Assembly (NCBI GenBank): GCA_025358725.1 | Contig: JANYIT010000406.1 | Coordinates: forward strand, 1 to 62,624 | Source of the DNA: Chamaesiphon sp. GL140_3_metabinner_129_sub | GTDB taxonomy: Bacteria > Cyanobacteriota > Cyanobacteriia > Cyanobacteriales > Chamaesiphonaceae | Length of the DNA: 62,624 nt | Direction of reading: 5' to 3' | In this document: piece by piece, positions 26,124-35,421 of the stretch | Layout of the letters: the number at the start of each line of letters is the position of its first letter | Numbering within the stretch: position 1 is the stretch's first letter | Notes under the pieces: generated by a model | Seen by the model: the letters and a program-made list of their open reading frames with translations, nothing else | What the model was told of the DNA's origin: nothing | Database searches by the model: none | Made by a program: the position numbers and the translations under genes

Positions 26124-27608
26124 CTAAAACCTCTTGCCCAGAGCAGCACGAGCTTGTTCACGATCGTCAAAATGGATTTTTTCGGTACCGAGGATTTGAT
26201 AATCTTCGTGTCCTTTGCCAGCAATCAGGACTCCATCGCCAGATTGCGCGATCGAAATGGCGTGGGCAATGGCTTCAGCTCGATCGGCAATTACTTTTAC
26301 GCCGTCGGTACGGTTAATCCCTGCCACTACATCTTTGAGGATTTGGGCGGGATCTTCCGTGCGGGGATTGTCGGATGTTACTACCACAAAATCCGCCAGC
26401 TCAGCCGCAATTTTACCCATTTGGGGGCGTTTGGTGCGATCGCGATCGCCACCACAACCGAATACACAAATCACCTTACCATGAATAAATGGACGTGCAG
26501 CAGTAAGTAGACTTTCTAAGCTATCCGGCGTATGGGCATAATCGACGATCGTGGTGATATCTTGCTGGGGTGAAATCTGGACTCGTTCCATCCGTCCGGG
26601 TACACCTGGAAACTGCTCCATTGCTGCCACGATCGCTTCTAAGCTCATGCCAAGATGTAAACTCGTCCCCACCGCCGCTAAGAGGTTTTCGAGGTTGTAG
26701 TCGCCAACAAGGGGAGAATTGAAAGCAATTTCGCCGTGAGGTGTATGAAGATGACCTTTGACTCCAGTTTGTTGGTATTCCACTTCACTCGTCCACAGAT
26801 CCGCCGCTGAATCAGTAGTACTGTAGCTCCAAACTCGTGCCGAGGGGATCTGACTAATTAATTTTTTACCATACTCATCATCCAGATTGACGATCGCGCG
26901 TCCAGTCAAGTATTTATTGCTAAATAATAACGCCTTCGCCTGGAAATAATTTTCCATATTCTCATGATAATCCAAGTGATCCTGAGTGAGATTGGTAAAT
27001 ACGCCCACCTCAAACGGACAACCCATTACCCGCCCCTGATCCAGAGCATGAGAACTAACCTCCATCAGTGCTACCTGACTTCCAGCCATTAGAGCTAGAG
27101 CTAATTGCTGCTGGAGATCGACAGCAAATGGAGTCGTATGAGTAGCTGTTTTTTGATAGCCTTTCCAGCGGGTGTAGAGCGTACCAATTAAAGCTGTCGA
27201 GATATCTGCTTGCGCGAGTAAATATTCAATAATGTGGGTGGTGGTGGTTTTACCATTAGTACCAGTAACACCGACCATTTTGAGTGTATGAGCTGGACGG
27301 TTGTAGAAAGTCCCTGCGAGGGCTGCACAAGCCGCGATCATGTCTTCCGCGATCACTACACAATTAGCGGTATCAGCCGGATGTACGGCTGCGGCTGCGG
27401 GTGAAATTATTGCTCCAATTGCGCCTGAAGCGATCGATCCTTGCCAAAATTCACCCCCATCGACTCGCGTTCCGGGCATCCCGATGAATAAATCTCCCGC
27501 AGTACATGCGTGGGAATTGGTTTTTAAGCCTGTTACTTCTAAGTCTAAATTTGGATGGTTGCTGGAATAACTAATTTGGCTCTGAGACAGAAGTTCGCGT
27601 AGTTTCAT
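26124..27608 (-). CDS. murE: UDP-N-acetylmuramoyl-tripeptide synthetase MurE
   Basis: About 494 residues from ATG 27608 (MKLRELLSQ). Mur ligase features: GVTGTNGKTTTTHIIEYLL (ATP loop), THTTPFAVDLQ, EVSSHALDQGR, NLTQDHLDYHENMENY, CVFGCGGDRDRTKRP and TSDNPRTEDP. The DNPR motif points to meso-diaminopimelate as the added amino acid, as expected for a cyanobacterium. It acts in cytoplasmic peptidoglycan precursor synthesis. The frame is open for 23 more codons upstream because of an intergenic repeat (27651-27684). Confidence 0.95.
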   Translation of the reverse strand: MKLRELLSQSQISYSSNHPNLDLEVTGLKTNSHACTAGDLFIGMPGTRVDGGEFWQGSIASGAIGAIISPAAAAVHPADTANCVVIAEDMIAACAALAGTFYNRPAHTLKMVGVTGTNGKTTTTHIIEYLLAQADISTALIGTLYTRWKGYQKTATHTTPFAVDLQQQLALALMAGSQVALMEVSSHALDQGRVMGCPFEVGVFTNLTQDHLDYHENMENYFQAKALLFSNKYLTGRAIVNLDDEYGKKLISQIPSARVWSYSTTDSAADLWTSEVEYQQTGVKGHLHTPHGEIAFNSPLVGDYNLENLLAAVGTSLHLGMSLEAIVAAMEQFPGVPGRMERVQISPQQDITTIVDYAHTPDSLESLLTAARPFIHGKVICVFGCGGDRDRTKRPQMGKIAAELADFVVVTSDNPRTEDPAQILKDVVAGINRTDGVKVIADRAEAIAHAISIAQSGDGVLIAGKGHEDYQILGTEKIHFDDREQARAALGKRF

Positions 27609-27650
27609 AAGAGAGATAGGATCTGTGGGGGCGGGTTGATACTTGTGGGA

Positions 27651-27684
27651 TGGTGCGTTACGGCTATCGCCTAACACACCCTAC
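27651..27684. repeat. Interspersed repeat, inverted copy of 49129-49162
   Basis: The text tggtgcgttacggctatcgc followed by ctaacacaccctac is the reverse complement, with one or two changes, of the stretch at 49129-49162 upstream of the HD-Pnk gene. Confidence 0.75.
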
Positions 27685-27775
27685 TAACTAAAACGTAGCC
27701 AGCAATCTAGTTTAAACCCGCCCAACCTCACTCGCAGGGGTGAGAATGGTGGGGCGAATTTATAATACTTAATTT

Positions 27776-28042
27776 TTACCCGTTTTCACTTGAGAATTGC
27801 TGTAAAATTTGCTGCACATGGGATACCCCAGCGCGGGGTGAAAAGCGGGGAATAAGTCGTTCGACCCCATCAACTTGTAAATATAATACAGGGATTTCGT
27901 ATTGATATCGATCGAACCAATCGGGATTAGTCGTAATTTCTCTGATTTCTAGCTGAAGATCCAGCTCAGTAATTTGCTCTAACTTCTCTTGCAAGCCTTC
28001 GCACAAATGACAGCCTACCTTGCTATACAAAATTAAATGCAT
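27776..28042 (-). CDS. Small glutaredoxin-like protein
   Basis: 88 residues with a thioredoxin-fold N-terminus, LILYSKVGCHLCEGLQEKLEQI (CHLC redox motif near residues 11-14), then YEIPVLYLQVDG with the cis-Pro region. This is the DUF836/glutaredoxin-like type found in many cyanobacteria. It probably handles thiol-disulfide exchange; the substrate is unknown. Confidence 0.85.
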   Translation of the reverse strand: MHLILYSKVGCHLCEGLQEKLEQITELDLQLEIREITTNPDWFDRYQYEIPVLYLQVDGVERLIPRFSPRAGVSHVQQILQQFSSENG

Positions 28043-28355
28043 GGGATTTGAGCTAAACGATCGAGTTTATTAAGTACAATAACTGGTATTGGCTAATTTT
28101 GAGCAGTGACGGTAGGTTGGGTAGAAGAATCAAACCCAACATTTCTAGACTCACCACCGATATTAGATCTCTGCAAGTCTGTTTGAATTGCTGCGTAGAT
28201 CTTTACCCCACCCCAGCCCTCCCCTTGTAAAGGGGAGGGAGCCAAAGCCCCCCCTTTATAAGGGGGGGGTTGGGGGGTAACACCATCTCACCCTAAGTCT
28301 AATAGACTTGCTTATACACCCCCACACCCCTACTCCCCCACACAATCCCGCAACG
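28043..28355. other. Intergenic region built largely of repeats
   Basis: Holds a short inverted repeat (gttgggtagaagaatcaaac followed by ccaac, 28117-28141) and a C/G-rich repeat (28192-28286). No gene or clear promoter recognised. Confidence 0.5.
28192..28286. repeat. C/G-rich interspersed repeat, copy 1
   Basis: Starts gcgtagatctttaccccacc and contains two hairpins, ctccccttgtaaaggggag and ccccctttataaggggggg, ending ggtaacaccat. Nearly the same text occurs at 39343-39437, and inverted inside the NB-ARC gene at 45745-45937. Confidence 0.85.
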
Positions 28356-30461
28356 ATGGAAGAGCTGTTATATATCGAAATACCTACTCCAGAGATCGAT
28401 CGAGTTCGATCGTGGTTGCAGACAAAATGGCAGCCAGCAGTAGGTACAATAGTTATCACCCCTGATGGATTGAGATTGCAATTTCCAAATAACGCCACAA
28501 CTTCCACCCCAGAATTATCGGTATTTGTGTGGACGTTGCAGAGAACCACCTATCTGAAAGTCTTTCGCTGGGCAGATAAATTGATCGCTGGTGAAAGTCA
28601 AATCGTCAAAGAATTAACAGCTAAAATTCGCCAAGAATTTCCCGCTACACATCCCGCACCGCCAGAAATCGATCTTAGTAACCAGACGATTTTTGCCGCA
28701 CTTGAGCCTTACTATCCAACGACAGTTAAATACTTCCAAAAAATGCCCAATGGGGAAGCAGATCTTCAACGGGTATATTGGTGGGAAAAACGTTGGCGTG
28801 AAGGTGTCAAAAATCCCCAGCAACCAAAACAGGTATTATTTCGCGTCGATGATACGTCTCATTTAACAACACCTAATCAATCTAAATATGACCTAATTTA
28901 CATCGGTGGCGCATTGGGTGTGATCCATGCGGCGGTGATGGCACGATTGGGTTATCGAGTGCTATTGCTGGAACGTTTGCCGTTCGGCAGGATGAATCGG
29001 GAATGGAATATTTCTCGCGATGAATTACAGCGGTTGATAGACTTAGATTTATTCACCCCTGCGGAAATAGAAAGCGTAATTGCGCGGGAATATGTGGATG
29101 GATTTAGTAAATTTTTTGATGCTTATAATCCGCCCAATTGTAAGGCAAAAGTATTGTCTACACCCACGGTGTTAAATATCTGTCTGGATGCCGAGGCATT
29201 ATTGCGCGTCTGCGGTGACAAATTGCGCCAAGCAGGTGGAGAAATCTGGGATGAGACGGAATTTAGCCGCGCTGATGTTTCGGGGCTAGAAACGGTCGTT
29301 ACCAGCCAACATTTGCCCACAGGGGAAACGCGGATTGCGCGAGGAAGGCTACTGGTAGATGCAATGGGTACAGCTTCACCGATCGCATGGCAATTAAATG
29401 GTGTTCATGCTTTTGATAGTGTCTGTCCGACAGTGGGGGCTGCGATCGCCTCTGGGTTCGAGCCAGAGGTGTGGGATGCTCAATATGGGGATGTTTTATT
29501 TACTCACGGGGACATCTCGCGGGGACGACAATTAATCTGGGAATTATTTCCAGGTGCGGGGGAAGAAATCACTGTCTATCTATTCCACTACCATCAGGTA
29601 AACCCCGAAAATCCTGGCTCACTGCTAGAAATGTATGAGGATTTCTTTACGATTTTGCCAGAGTATCGTCGCTGCGACATGGATAAACTGGTGTGGCGGA
29701 AGCCAACATTTGGTTATATTCCTGGACATTTTACCGTCAGTAGTAGCGATCGAGTGGTAGCATTCGATCGATTGATTGCGATCGGTGATGCAGCCTCACT
29801 CCAATCGCCCCTGATTTTCACCGGATTTGGTTCCCTAGTTCGCAATCTTCCTCGTCTAACTCACTTACTAGATACCGCCCTCAAACACGATCTCTTAGAT
29901 ACCGACGCACTCAATCGCATTCGTGCCTATCAGAGCAATGTCGCCGTGACATGGCTATTTTCCAAAGGGATGATGGTACCGACGGGGATGGCGTTACCCC
30001 CCGAGCGAATTAATGCAACCCTAAATACCTTTTTCGGATTGCTAGCTAACGAACCGCCAGAAGTAGCCGATACATTCATTAAAGATCGGAGTGATTGGAT
30101 TACCTTCAATCGGCTTGCCCTCAAAGCTGCCAAACAGAATCCCGCCTTACTATGGTGGATCTGGAAAATTGCTGGTGCAAAAGATATTTTCCGGTGGTTG
30201 GGTAGTTATATCGTGTTTGGGCTAAATGCGATCGTCAATTTCCTATTTGCTGGTTGGATTCCAGCTTTGGCTACCCAGATCCAACCCTGGCTAGAAGCCA
30301 AGTCTCCACGCATGTGGCTGCGACTATTAGCGTTTAGTTATAGCCTCAGAAATAGCACTCAACCGCCACTATTTCCACCCAAGAACGATGCCACTTCTTT
30401 ATCTTCAACCACCATTAGAATTCGTAACGAGAAAAATCATGAATTGAATAAACCTGCTTAG
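28356..30461 (+). CDS. FAD-dependent oxidoreductase of the CruA/CruP lycopene cyclase family
   Basis: About 701 residues from ATG 28356. An N-terminal region of about 170 residues (LYIEIPTPEIDRVRSWLQTKW, FVWTLQRTTYLKVFRW) precedes a Rossmann FAD domain: YDLIYIGGALGVIHAAVMARLGYRVLLLERLPFGRMNREWNISRDEL. Later motifs are ARGRLLVDAMGTASPIAWQL and LIAIGDAASLQSPLIFTGFGS. The GRMNREWNISR block is characteristic of CruA/CruP proteins, which in cyanobacteria cyclise lycopene or protect carotenoid synthesis from oxidative stress. I cannot separate CruA from CruP by eye. Carotenoid substrates imply membrane association; the C-terminus has hydrophobic stretches (YIVFGLNAIVNFLFAGWIP). Confidence 0.7.
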   Translation: MEELLYIEIPTPEIDRVRSWLQTKWQPAVGTIVITPDGLRLQFPNNATTSTPELSVFVWTLQRTTYLKVFRWADKLIAGESQIVKELTAKIRQEFPATHPAPPEIDLSNQTIFAALEPYYPTTVKYFQKMPNGEADLQRVYWWEKRWREGVKNPQQPKQVLFRVDDTSHLTTPNQSKYDLIYIGGALGVIHAAVMARLGYRVLLLERLPFGRMNREWNISRDELQRLIDLDLFTPAEIESVIAREYVDGFSKFFDAYNPPNCKAKVLSTPTVLNICLDAEALLRVCGDKLRQAGGEIWDETEFSRADVSGLETVVTSQHLPTGETRIARGRLLVDAMGTASPIAWQLNGVHAFDSVCPTVGAAIASGFEPEVWDAQYGDVLFTHGDISRGRQLIWELFPGAGEEITVYLFHYHQVNPENPGSLLEMYEDFFTILPEYRRCDMDKLVWRKPTFGYIPGHFTVSSSDRVVAFDRLIAIGDAASLQSPLIFTGFGSLVRNLPRLTHLLDTALKHDLLDTDALNRIRAYQSNVAVTWLFSKGMMVPTGMALPPERINATLNTFFGLLANEPPEVADTFIKDRSDWITFNRLALKAAKQNPALLWWIWKIAGAKDIFRWLGSYIVFGLNAIVNFLFAGWIPALATQIQPWLEAKSPRMWLRLLAFSYSLRNSTQPPLFPPKNDATSLSSTTIRIRNEKNHELNKPA

Positions 30462-30531
30462 GCATGTAATTTTGGTGGTTTCATCTTTGTTGATGGGAAT
30501 ACTCTTAGATAACATCTCTATCTATTCAATC

Positions 30532-31755
30532 ATGGGTGCTATTATTACTGGACTATCTGGGAATGAAATTTATTGCTTAGAAAAGCAAGATTTAAGCCCA
30601 GGTGATATCGCGATCGGCAATAGTGTGATTTCTCTAGGTCTAATTGGTAGTGTTGTTTCAGGGTTTAAGACTTTGATCGGCGGTGAGGTTGAGCCAATTA
30701 CTCGGATCATTCATGAAGGAAGAGATCGTGCTTACAATCGAATTGTGAAAGATGCCACCAAGCGGGGTTGTGTGGGTATTACTGGAGTTACCAGTGAATT
30801 GATATTTCATGGTAGTAACGTCGAATTTCTATCGATCGGATCTTGTGTCTATCGAGATGAAAAGATGGGCGAACAATTAGAATTTAGTTCGTCCGGTGAT
30901 GGACAGTCTTTATACTGCTTAATTGATTGTGGATTTAAGCCAAAGCAATTTGTATTTGGTAATGTTGCTTATTCAATTGGGTTAGGTGGGGGTGTTCTGG
31001 GCAGCTTGAAAAGTTTAGCCAGAGGTGAAATTAAAGAATTCTCAGATATTTTCAATCAGACTCGACATTTAGCTTTGAGTAGAATTAAGTCGGAGGCAAG
31101 AAAAGCCGGAGCCAATGCCGTTCTGGGTATCAATACTTCGATTTTTCCTTTGGGTGGAGTGCAAGAAATGTTAATGATTGGCACTGCTGCATATCATCAG
31201 GATTTACCGAATGTTTATCGTCAATCTCCGCTTAGTAGCGATCTGACATTGGAAGAGACTTGGAATTTAATTAATCAGGGATATATGCCCGTGCAGTTAG
31301 TACTAGGGGCTTCTGTTTATTCACTTGGGTTAGTTGGCAATATTACTTCCGCTTTTAAGTCTTTTTCTAGAGGAGAAATCTCAGAATTGACTTCGCTCAT
31401 CTACGAAGCTAGGGAGCAAGCTTTAAAATATATTGAAAAAGATGCTCGAAGTAGTGGTGCCGATCGGGTTGTTGGTGTTAAAACTTACGTTTATAATTTG
31501 GGCGGAGGGATGATTGAATTTCTAGCGATTGGAACTGCTGTCCGCAAGATGGATAATATTGGGACGACATCTACTCAGCTATTACCTCAAGCAATTATTC
31601 GCGATCGAGAAACTTTTATCAATACAGCTCAAGATAGTCCTAGTGTATCGCTTAATTCACCCACGAATAACTCCAGTGCCTTCGGCATTGTGGGTGGCTT
31701 GCTTAGTTCGATTTTTGTGGTTACGTATCTGTTAATTAAATTGTCTTTTCGATAG
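30532..31755 (+). CDS. YbjQ-like (DUF74-type) protein with three tandem repeats of the fold
   Basis: About 407 residues. The same unit occurs three times: QDLSPGDIAIGNSVISLGLIGS ... VTSELIFHGSNVEFLSIGS; KPKQFVFGNVAYSIGLGGG ... INTSIFPLGGVQEMLMIGTA; MPVQLVLGASVYSLGLVGN ... VKTYVYNLGGGMIEFLAIGTA. Each resembles the YbjQ/DUF74 family, a putative metal-binding fold that forms pentamers. A C-terminal membrane span (FGIVGGLLSSIFVVTYLLIKL) suggests a tail anchor. Start choice is uncertain: TTG 30472, ATG 30493 or ATG 30532; none has a good Shine-Dalgarno. It starts close to the upstream stop, so cotranscription is likely. Confidence 0.7.
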   Translation: MGAIITGLSGNEIYCLEKQDLSPGDIAIGNSVISLGLIGSVVSGFKTLIGGEVEPITRIIHEGRDRAYNRIVKDATKRGCVGITGVTSELIFHGSNVEFLSIGSCVYRDEKMGEQLEFSSSGDGQSLYCLIDCGFKPKQFVFGNVAYSIGLGGGVLGSLKSLARGEIKEFSDIFNQTRHLALSRIKSEARKAGANAVLGINTSIFPLGGVQEMLMIGTAAYHQDLPNVYRQSPLSSDLTLEETWNLINQGYMPVQLVLGASVYSLGLVGNITSAFKSFSRGEISELTSLIYEAREQALKYIEKDARSSGADRVVGVKTYVYNLGGGMIEFLAIGTAVRKMDNIGTTSTQLLPQAIIRDRETFINTAQDSPSVSLNSPTNNSSAFGIVGGLLSSIFVVTYLLIKLSFR

Positions 31756-31862
31756 GTCTGATGTAAATTTGGTTGAAGCATAAAACCCACCAGATCTAGA
31801 TCTTAGGAGGGTGTCACGTCATCAGGGTAAAATGTGCAAGTATCCCCCCTTGCCAAATCGAA

Positions 31863-33209
31863 ATGACCGAACGCAGCTTACCTCTGACTGTTGAAGATCC
31901 TACTAGACCGACGATCGATTGGTCAGCAGGGATGGGTTATCGACAACTAAAAGCAGCGGCGATCCTGGGCGGCTTGTGGTTGGGAGTTGCAGCTTTACAT
32001 CTGATTAGCTGGGGCTACATCATCGCCTGGGGAATTACTAGTATCTTTTGCTGGCGGGCACTGAGATTAGTTACCACCAAAGTAGCTTCAGTGCCAATAT
32101 TTACTCCGCCCCAGACTTATCCATTTATTTCCCTAGCGATTGCTGCCAAAAATGAAGCCGCAGTGATTACAAATTTAGTCGAGAGCCTGTGTAGTTTAAA
32201 TTATCCGATCGATCGATATGAAGTGTGGGCGATCGATGATAATAGTACCGATCAGACTCCAGAAATCTTAGATCATCTTGCCCAACAATACCCCCAACTC
32301 CAGGTACTCCACCGCACCGAACAAAACACTGGCGGTAAATCTGGTGCCCTCAATCAAGTGCTTGCGCTGATGCAGGGCGAAATTATCGGTGTCTTTGATG
32401 CCGATGCTCAAGTAACTCCCGATGTTCTCAATCAAGTATTAGCCTACTTCCAAACCGCAACCGTCGGCGCGATCCAACTCCGCAAATCGATCGTCAATAG
32501 TGAGACCAATTTTCTCACACGCGGACAGCGGGCAGAAATGGCGTTGGATGCCTATCTGCAACAGCAACGTTCAAATGGGGGCGGGATGGGAGAGCTGCGC
32601 GGTAACGGTCAATTTGTCCGGCGTACAGCCTTAGCTAGTTGTGATGGTTGGAATGAAGCAACGATCACTGACGATCTAGATCTGACGATTCGGCTAAATT
32701 TAACTGGGTGGGACATTGAATTAATGCCATACCCACCTGTTGGTGAAGAAGGTGTAACTACGCTCAAAGCCTTGTGGCACCAACGAAATCGCTGGGCAGA
32801 GGGCGGATTTCAACGCTATCTCGATTACTGGGAAATAATCGCCAGCAATCGAATGGGGACAAAAAAAACGATCGATCTGATCTCGTTCCTCATGATTCAA
32901 TATCTACTCCCACCCGCAGGTATTCCCGACTTCCTGATGGCATTTTGGCTCAAACATCCGCCGCTCTTGCTGCCAATGACAGCTTCTCTCGGTGTCGCTC
33001 TGCCATTGTGGGCAACTTGGGTGGGATTGAGACGCAGCTATCAACAAGCAGATCGAACTGTTGGTATCGCAACACTCGTTACCCAGACGGCGATCGGCTC
33101 TCTGTTTATCCTCCACTGGCTGGTGATTATGCCCTTGGCGATCGCTCGGATGGCAATTTTCCCCAAACGTCTAAAATGGGTCAAAACGCTGAGAGAAGCG
33201 GATCTTTAG
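31863..33209 (+). CDS. Family 2 glycosyltransferase, probable monoglucosyldiacylglycerol synthase
   Basis: 448 residues. Membrane spans near the N-terminus (LKAAAILGGLWLGVAALHLI, YIIAWGITSIF) and C-terminus (PLLLPMTASLGVALPLWATW, LFILHWLVIMPLAI). GT2 catalytic motifs: VWAIDDNSTDQTPE, GVFDADAQVTPDV, ITDDLDLTIRLNLTGW and LWHQRNRWAEGGFQRY (QxxRW). This layout matches the cyanobacterial enzyme (Synechocystis sll1377, MgdA) that makes monoglucosyldiacylglycerol, the precursor of galactolipids. Another processive GT2 is possible, but the fit is good. Confidence 0.7.
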   Translation: MTERSLPLTVEDPTRPTIDWSAGMGYRQLKAAAILGGLWLGVAALHLISWGYIIAWGITSIFCWRALRLVTTKVASVPIFTPPQTYPFISLAIAAKNEAAVITNLVESLCSLNYPIDRYEVWAIDDNSTDQTPEILDHLAQQYPQLQVLHRTEQNTGGKSGALNQVLALMQGEIIGVFDADAQVTPDVLNQVLAYFQTATVGAIQLRKSIVNSETNFLTRGQRAEMALDAYLQQQRSNGGGMGELRGNGQFVRRTALASCDGWNEATITDDLDLTIRLNLTGWDIELMPYPPVGEEGVTTLKALWHQRNRWAEGGFQRYLDYWEIIASNRMGTKKTIDLISFLMIQYLLPPAGIPDFLMAFWLKHPPLLLPMTASLGVALPLWATWVGLRRSYQQADRTVGIATLVTQTAIGSLFILHWLVIMPLAIARMAIFPKRLKWVKTLREADL

Positions 33210-33425
33210 GGTAATGGGTAAATTTCCCAACCCCCATCTCCCATCTCCCATCACAGCAGCTCCAAAAAATATTATCAATAGCCAACAATACCGCTATTTT
33301 TGGGCATACTTAGTATAAGTAGATAGTTCCTCACTTAGACCATTAACTGCGATCGAACAGTATGGCACAATAAGTAAGTGAGTAGACTTAGTATCTACAT
33401 CCGCTGCTCATCTGATAGATTACTC

Positions 33426-35402
33426 ATGCAGGATACCCGCGAAATTGATTATTTCGGACAACGCATTCTCCAGATCGTCCAACCGCTCGCGGCTGGTGAA
33501 GATCGAGGAGAAGTGCTAGCTCTCTTAGCTCAATCAGTAGCTAACAACTTCGCAGCAGATGGCTGCTGGGTACTGCAATACCTCTCGCCAGGTGTCGTGC
33601 GTGTTGCTGCGAGTGCCTGTGTTAGCCATCGGACTAGCGTGATCTCAACTGAATTACCCCATTTCACTATCCCCACCGCACCAACTCCAACTCAATGGAG
33701 AATGCCATTACTCCCTGATTATCAGGTAATGGTGGTAGAAACTCGCGATCGAGAGCAGGTAACTGGCTGCTTGATCGTGGCAACCAAAGGGGTGGAATGG
33801 TACCGCGAAACAAAATTAATATTTCAGATTGTTGCTGACTACGTTGGCACCGCCTTAATTGAAGAAGATCTTCGTGTTCAAGCTCAGATCTGCCAAATTT
33901 ATCCCAAGTTACACCATCATCTGACTCAGGCAATTGTCGAAAATCAGCCGATTGATCGGCTATTTGAAGTTGCTGTATCCGATATGGTAGAAGCATTGAA
34001 ACTAAAGCGGGGACTAATTTTGACCCTCAAATCTAGTGATTTGTCAAAACCGTCCCCCCGGACGATCGAAATGACTGCGGCAACTGAATCAACAGTAGAA
34101 ATCGCTAATTCTGGCATTACAGCACAGACAACTCGTCAACAGTCGGCAGCGGCTAAACCACCAATTGTCAGTCCGAACAGCAATATCAATGGATCGGGGC
34201 AAGCTGGGACTCAGGTTCAGGTGGTGACGACGATCGACGTTCGCACAGGCGATCTACCATCATTACCAGCATCCTTTCTGCTCGAAAATTCTTACTTGTG
34301 CCAAGCCGCACTAGCTAATGCGCCCAACCCCACGATCTTCAATGGTAACGAGCAAATTACATCGATCGATCGCCTGATTTTTCAAACCGATCTCCTCCCC
34401 AGTATTGCGATGATTCCCTTGATGGGATCTACATTACCCGATCGTGAACCCACTGGGGCTGTGTGGGGTTGGTTGGTACTCCAACACGATCGCTCTCGTC
34501 ATTGGCATCCGGTAGAATTAAAATTACTCCAGTGCCAGATTTATCAAATCGCGCTAGCTAGAATCCACAAACAAGCTCTCAAACAAGCTCGTACTGCTGT
34601 TGCTAACCGTACATCTCAAGTCCAAACTAGTCTGCAACTTCAGGCAAAGTTACATGATGTTGGCCGTAAACGGATGGAGAACTTGCGCCAAGCAAACGAA
34701 CTTAAAGATGAGTTTATTAATACGATCAGTCATGAGTTACGGACACCGCTAACCAGCATGTCTCTGGCGATCAAAATGTTGCGCCAAGCAGATGTCGATC
34801 CAGATCGTCGTGAGCAGTATCTAGATATCTTGGAAGATCAGTGTCAACGCGAAATCAAACTAGTTAACGATCTGCTCAAGCTCCAACAGTTGGAATCCAG
34901 ACAACTAGAATTTCGCCCCCAACAGATTGCCCTCAATCAATTTATCTCCGAACAGGCGACTTTTGTAGCCGATCGATGGCAACAGAGCAAATCGCTGGAA
35001 CTATCACTTCATCTGCCACAGGTACCACCGCAGATCGAAACTGATGCTGATAGTCTCAAGCATATTGTGGAAGAATTACTCGTAAATGCGGGTAAGTTTG
35101 CGATTCCACATACAATGGTGGAGGTTTGGCTGACTGTTGAACCAGAACAGATCGTCTTTCAGATTACCAATCTGAGTAAGCCAATTTCCAGCGAGGATCT
35201 CCCCAATCTATTTGAGAAGTTTCGTCGCGGTACAGGTGCTACTCAACAGGCGATCGCTGGTACTGGCTTAGGTTTAGCTCTAGTTAAATCTATGGTAGAA
35301 CACGTCCAGGGCAACATTACCGTCACGAGTCATCCGGTAGAACAATCGATCTCCAACACCTCTTTTACTGTTACCATTCCGACCATCCTCGAACGTCATT
35401 AG
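33426..35402 (+). CDS. GAF-domain sensor histidine kinase
   Basis: About 658 residues from ATG 33426 (MQDTREIDYFGQRIL). N-terminal GAF-like region (about 1-150), a second GAF-like region with a low-complexity Thr/Ser/Ala/Gln insert (AATESTVEIANSGITAQTTR) around 215-290, then a coiled segment and a kinase core: INTISHELRTPLTSMSLAIKML (H-box), VEELLVNAGKFAIP (N-box), LFEKFRRGTG and AGTGLGLALVKSMVE (G2). No membrane span, so the protein is soluble. It abuts the UbiB-like gene. Confidence 0.85.
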   Translation: MQDTREIDYFGQRILQIVQPLAAGEDRGEVLALLAQSVANNFAADGCWVLQYLSPGVVRVAASACVSHRTSVISTELPHFTIPTAPTPTQWRMPLLPDYQVMVVETRDREQVTGCLIVATKGVEWYRETKLIFQIVADYVGTALIEEDLRVQAQICQIYPKLHHHLTQAIVENQPIDRLFEVAVSDMVEALKLKRGLILTLKSSDLSKPSPRTIEMTAATESTVEIANSGITAQTTRQQSAAAKPPIVSPNSNINGSGQAGTQVQVVTTIDVRTGDLPSLPASFLLENSYLCQAALANAPNPTIFNGNEQITSIDRLIFQTDLLPSIAMIPLMGSTLPDREPTGAVWGWLVLQHDRSRHWHPVELKLLQCQIYQIALARIHKQALKQARTAVANRTSQVQTSLQLQAKLHDVGRKRMENLRQANELKDEFINTISHELRTPLTSMSLAIKMLRQADVDPDRREQYLDILEDQCQREIKLVNDLLKLQQLESRQLEFRPQQIALNQFISEQATFVADRWQQSKSLELSLHLPQVPPQIETDADSLKHIVEELLVNAGKFAIPHTMVEVWLTVEPEQIVFQITNLSKPISSEDLPNLFEKFRRGTGATQQAIAGTGLGLALVKSMVEHVQGNITVTSHPVEQSISNTSFTVTIPTILERH

Positions 35403-35421
35403 CTTGAGAAAGCCATCCGCT

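Noticed and set aside
27609-27677. Extra N-terminus of MurE
   Set aside because: It falls in an intergenic repeat shared with 49129-49162; ATG 27608 fits the MurE family start.
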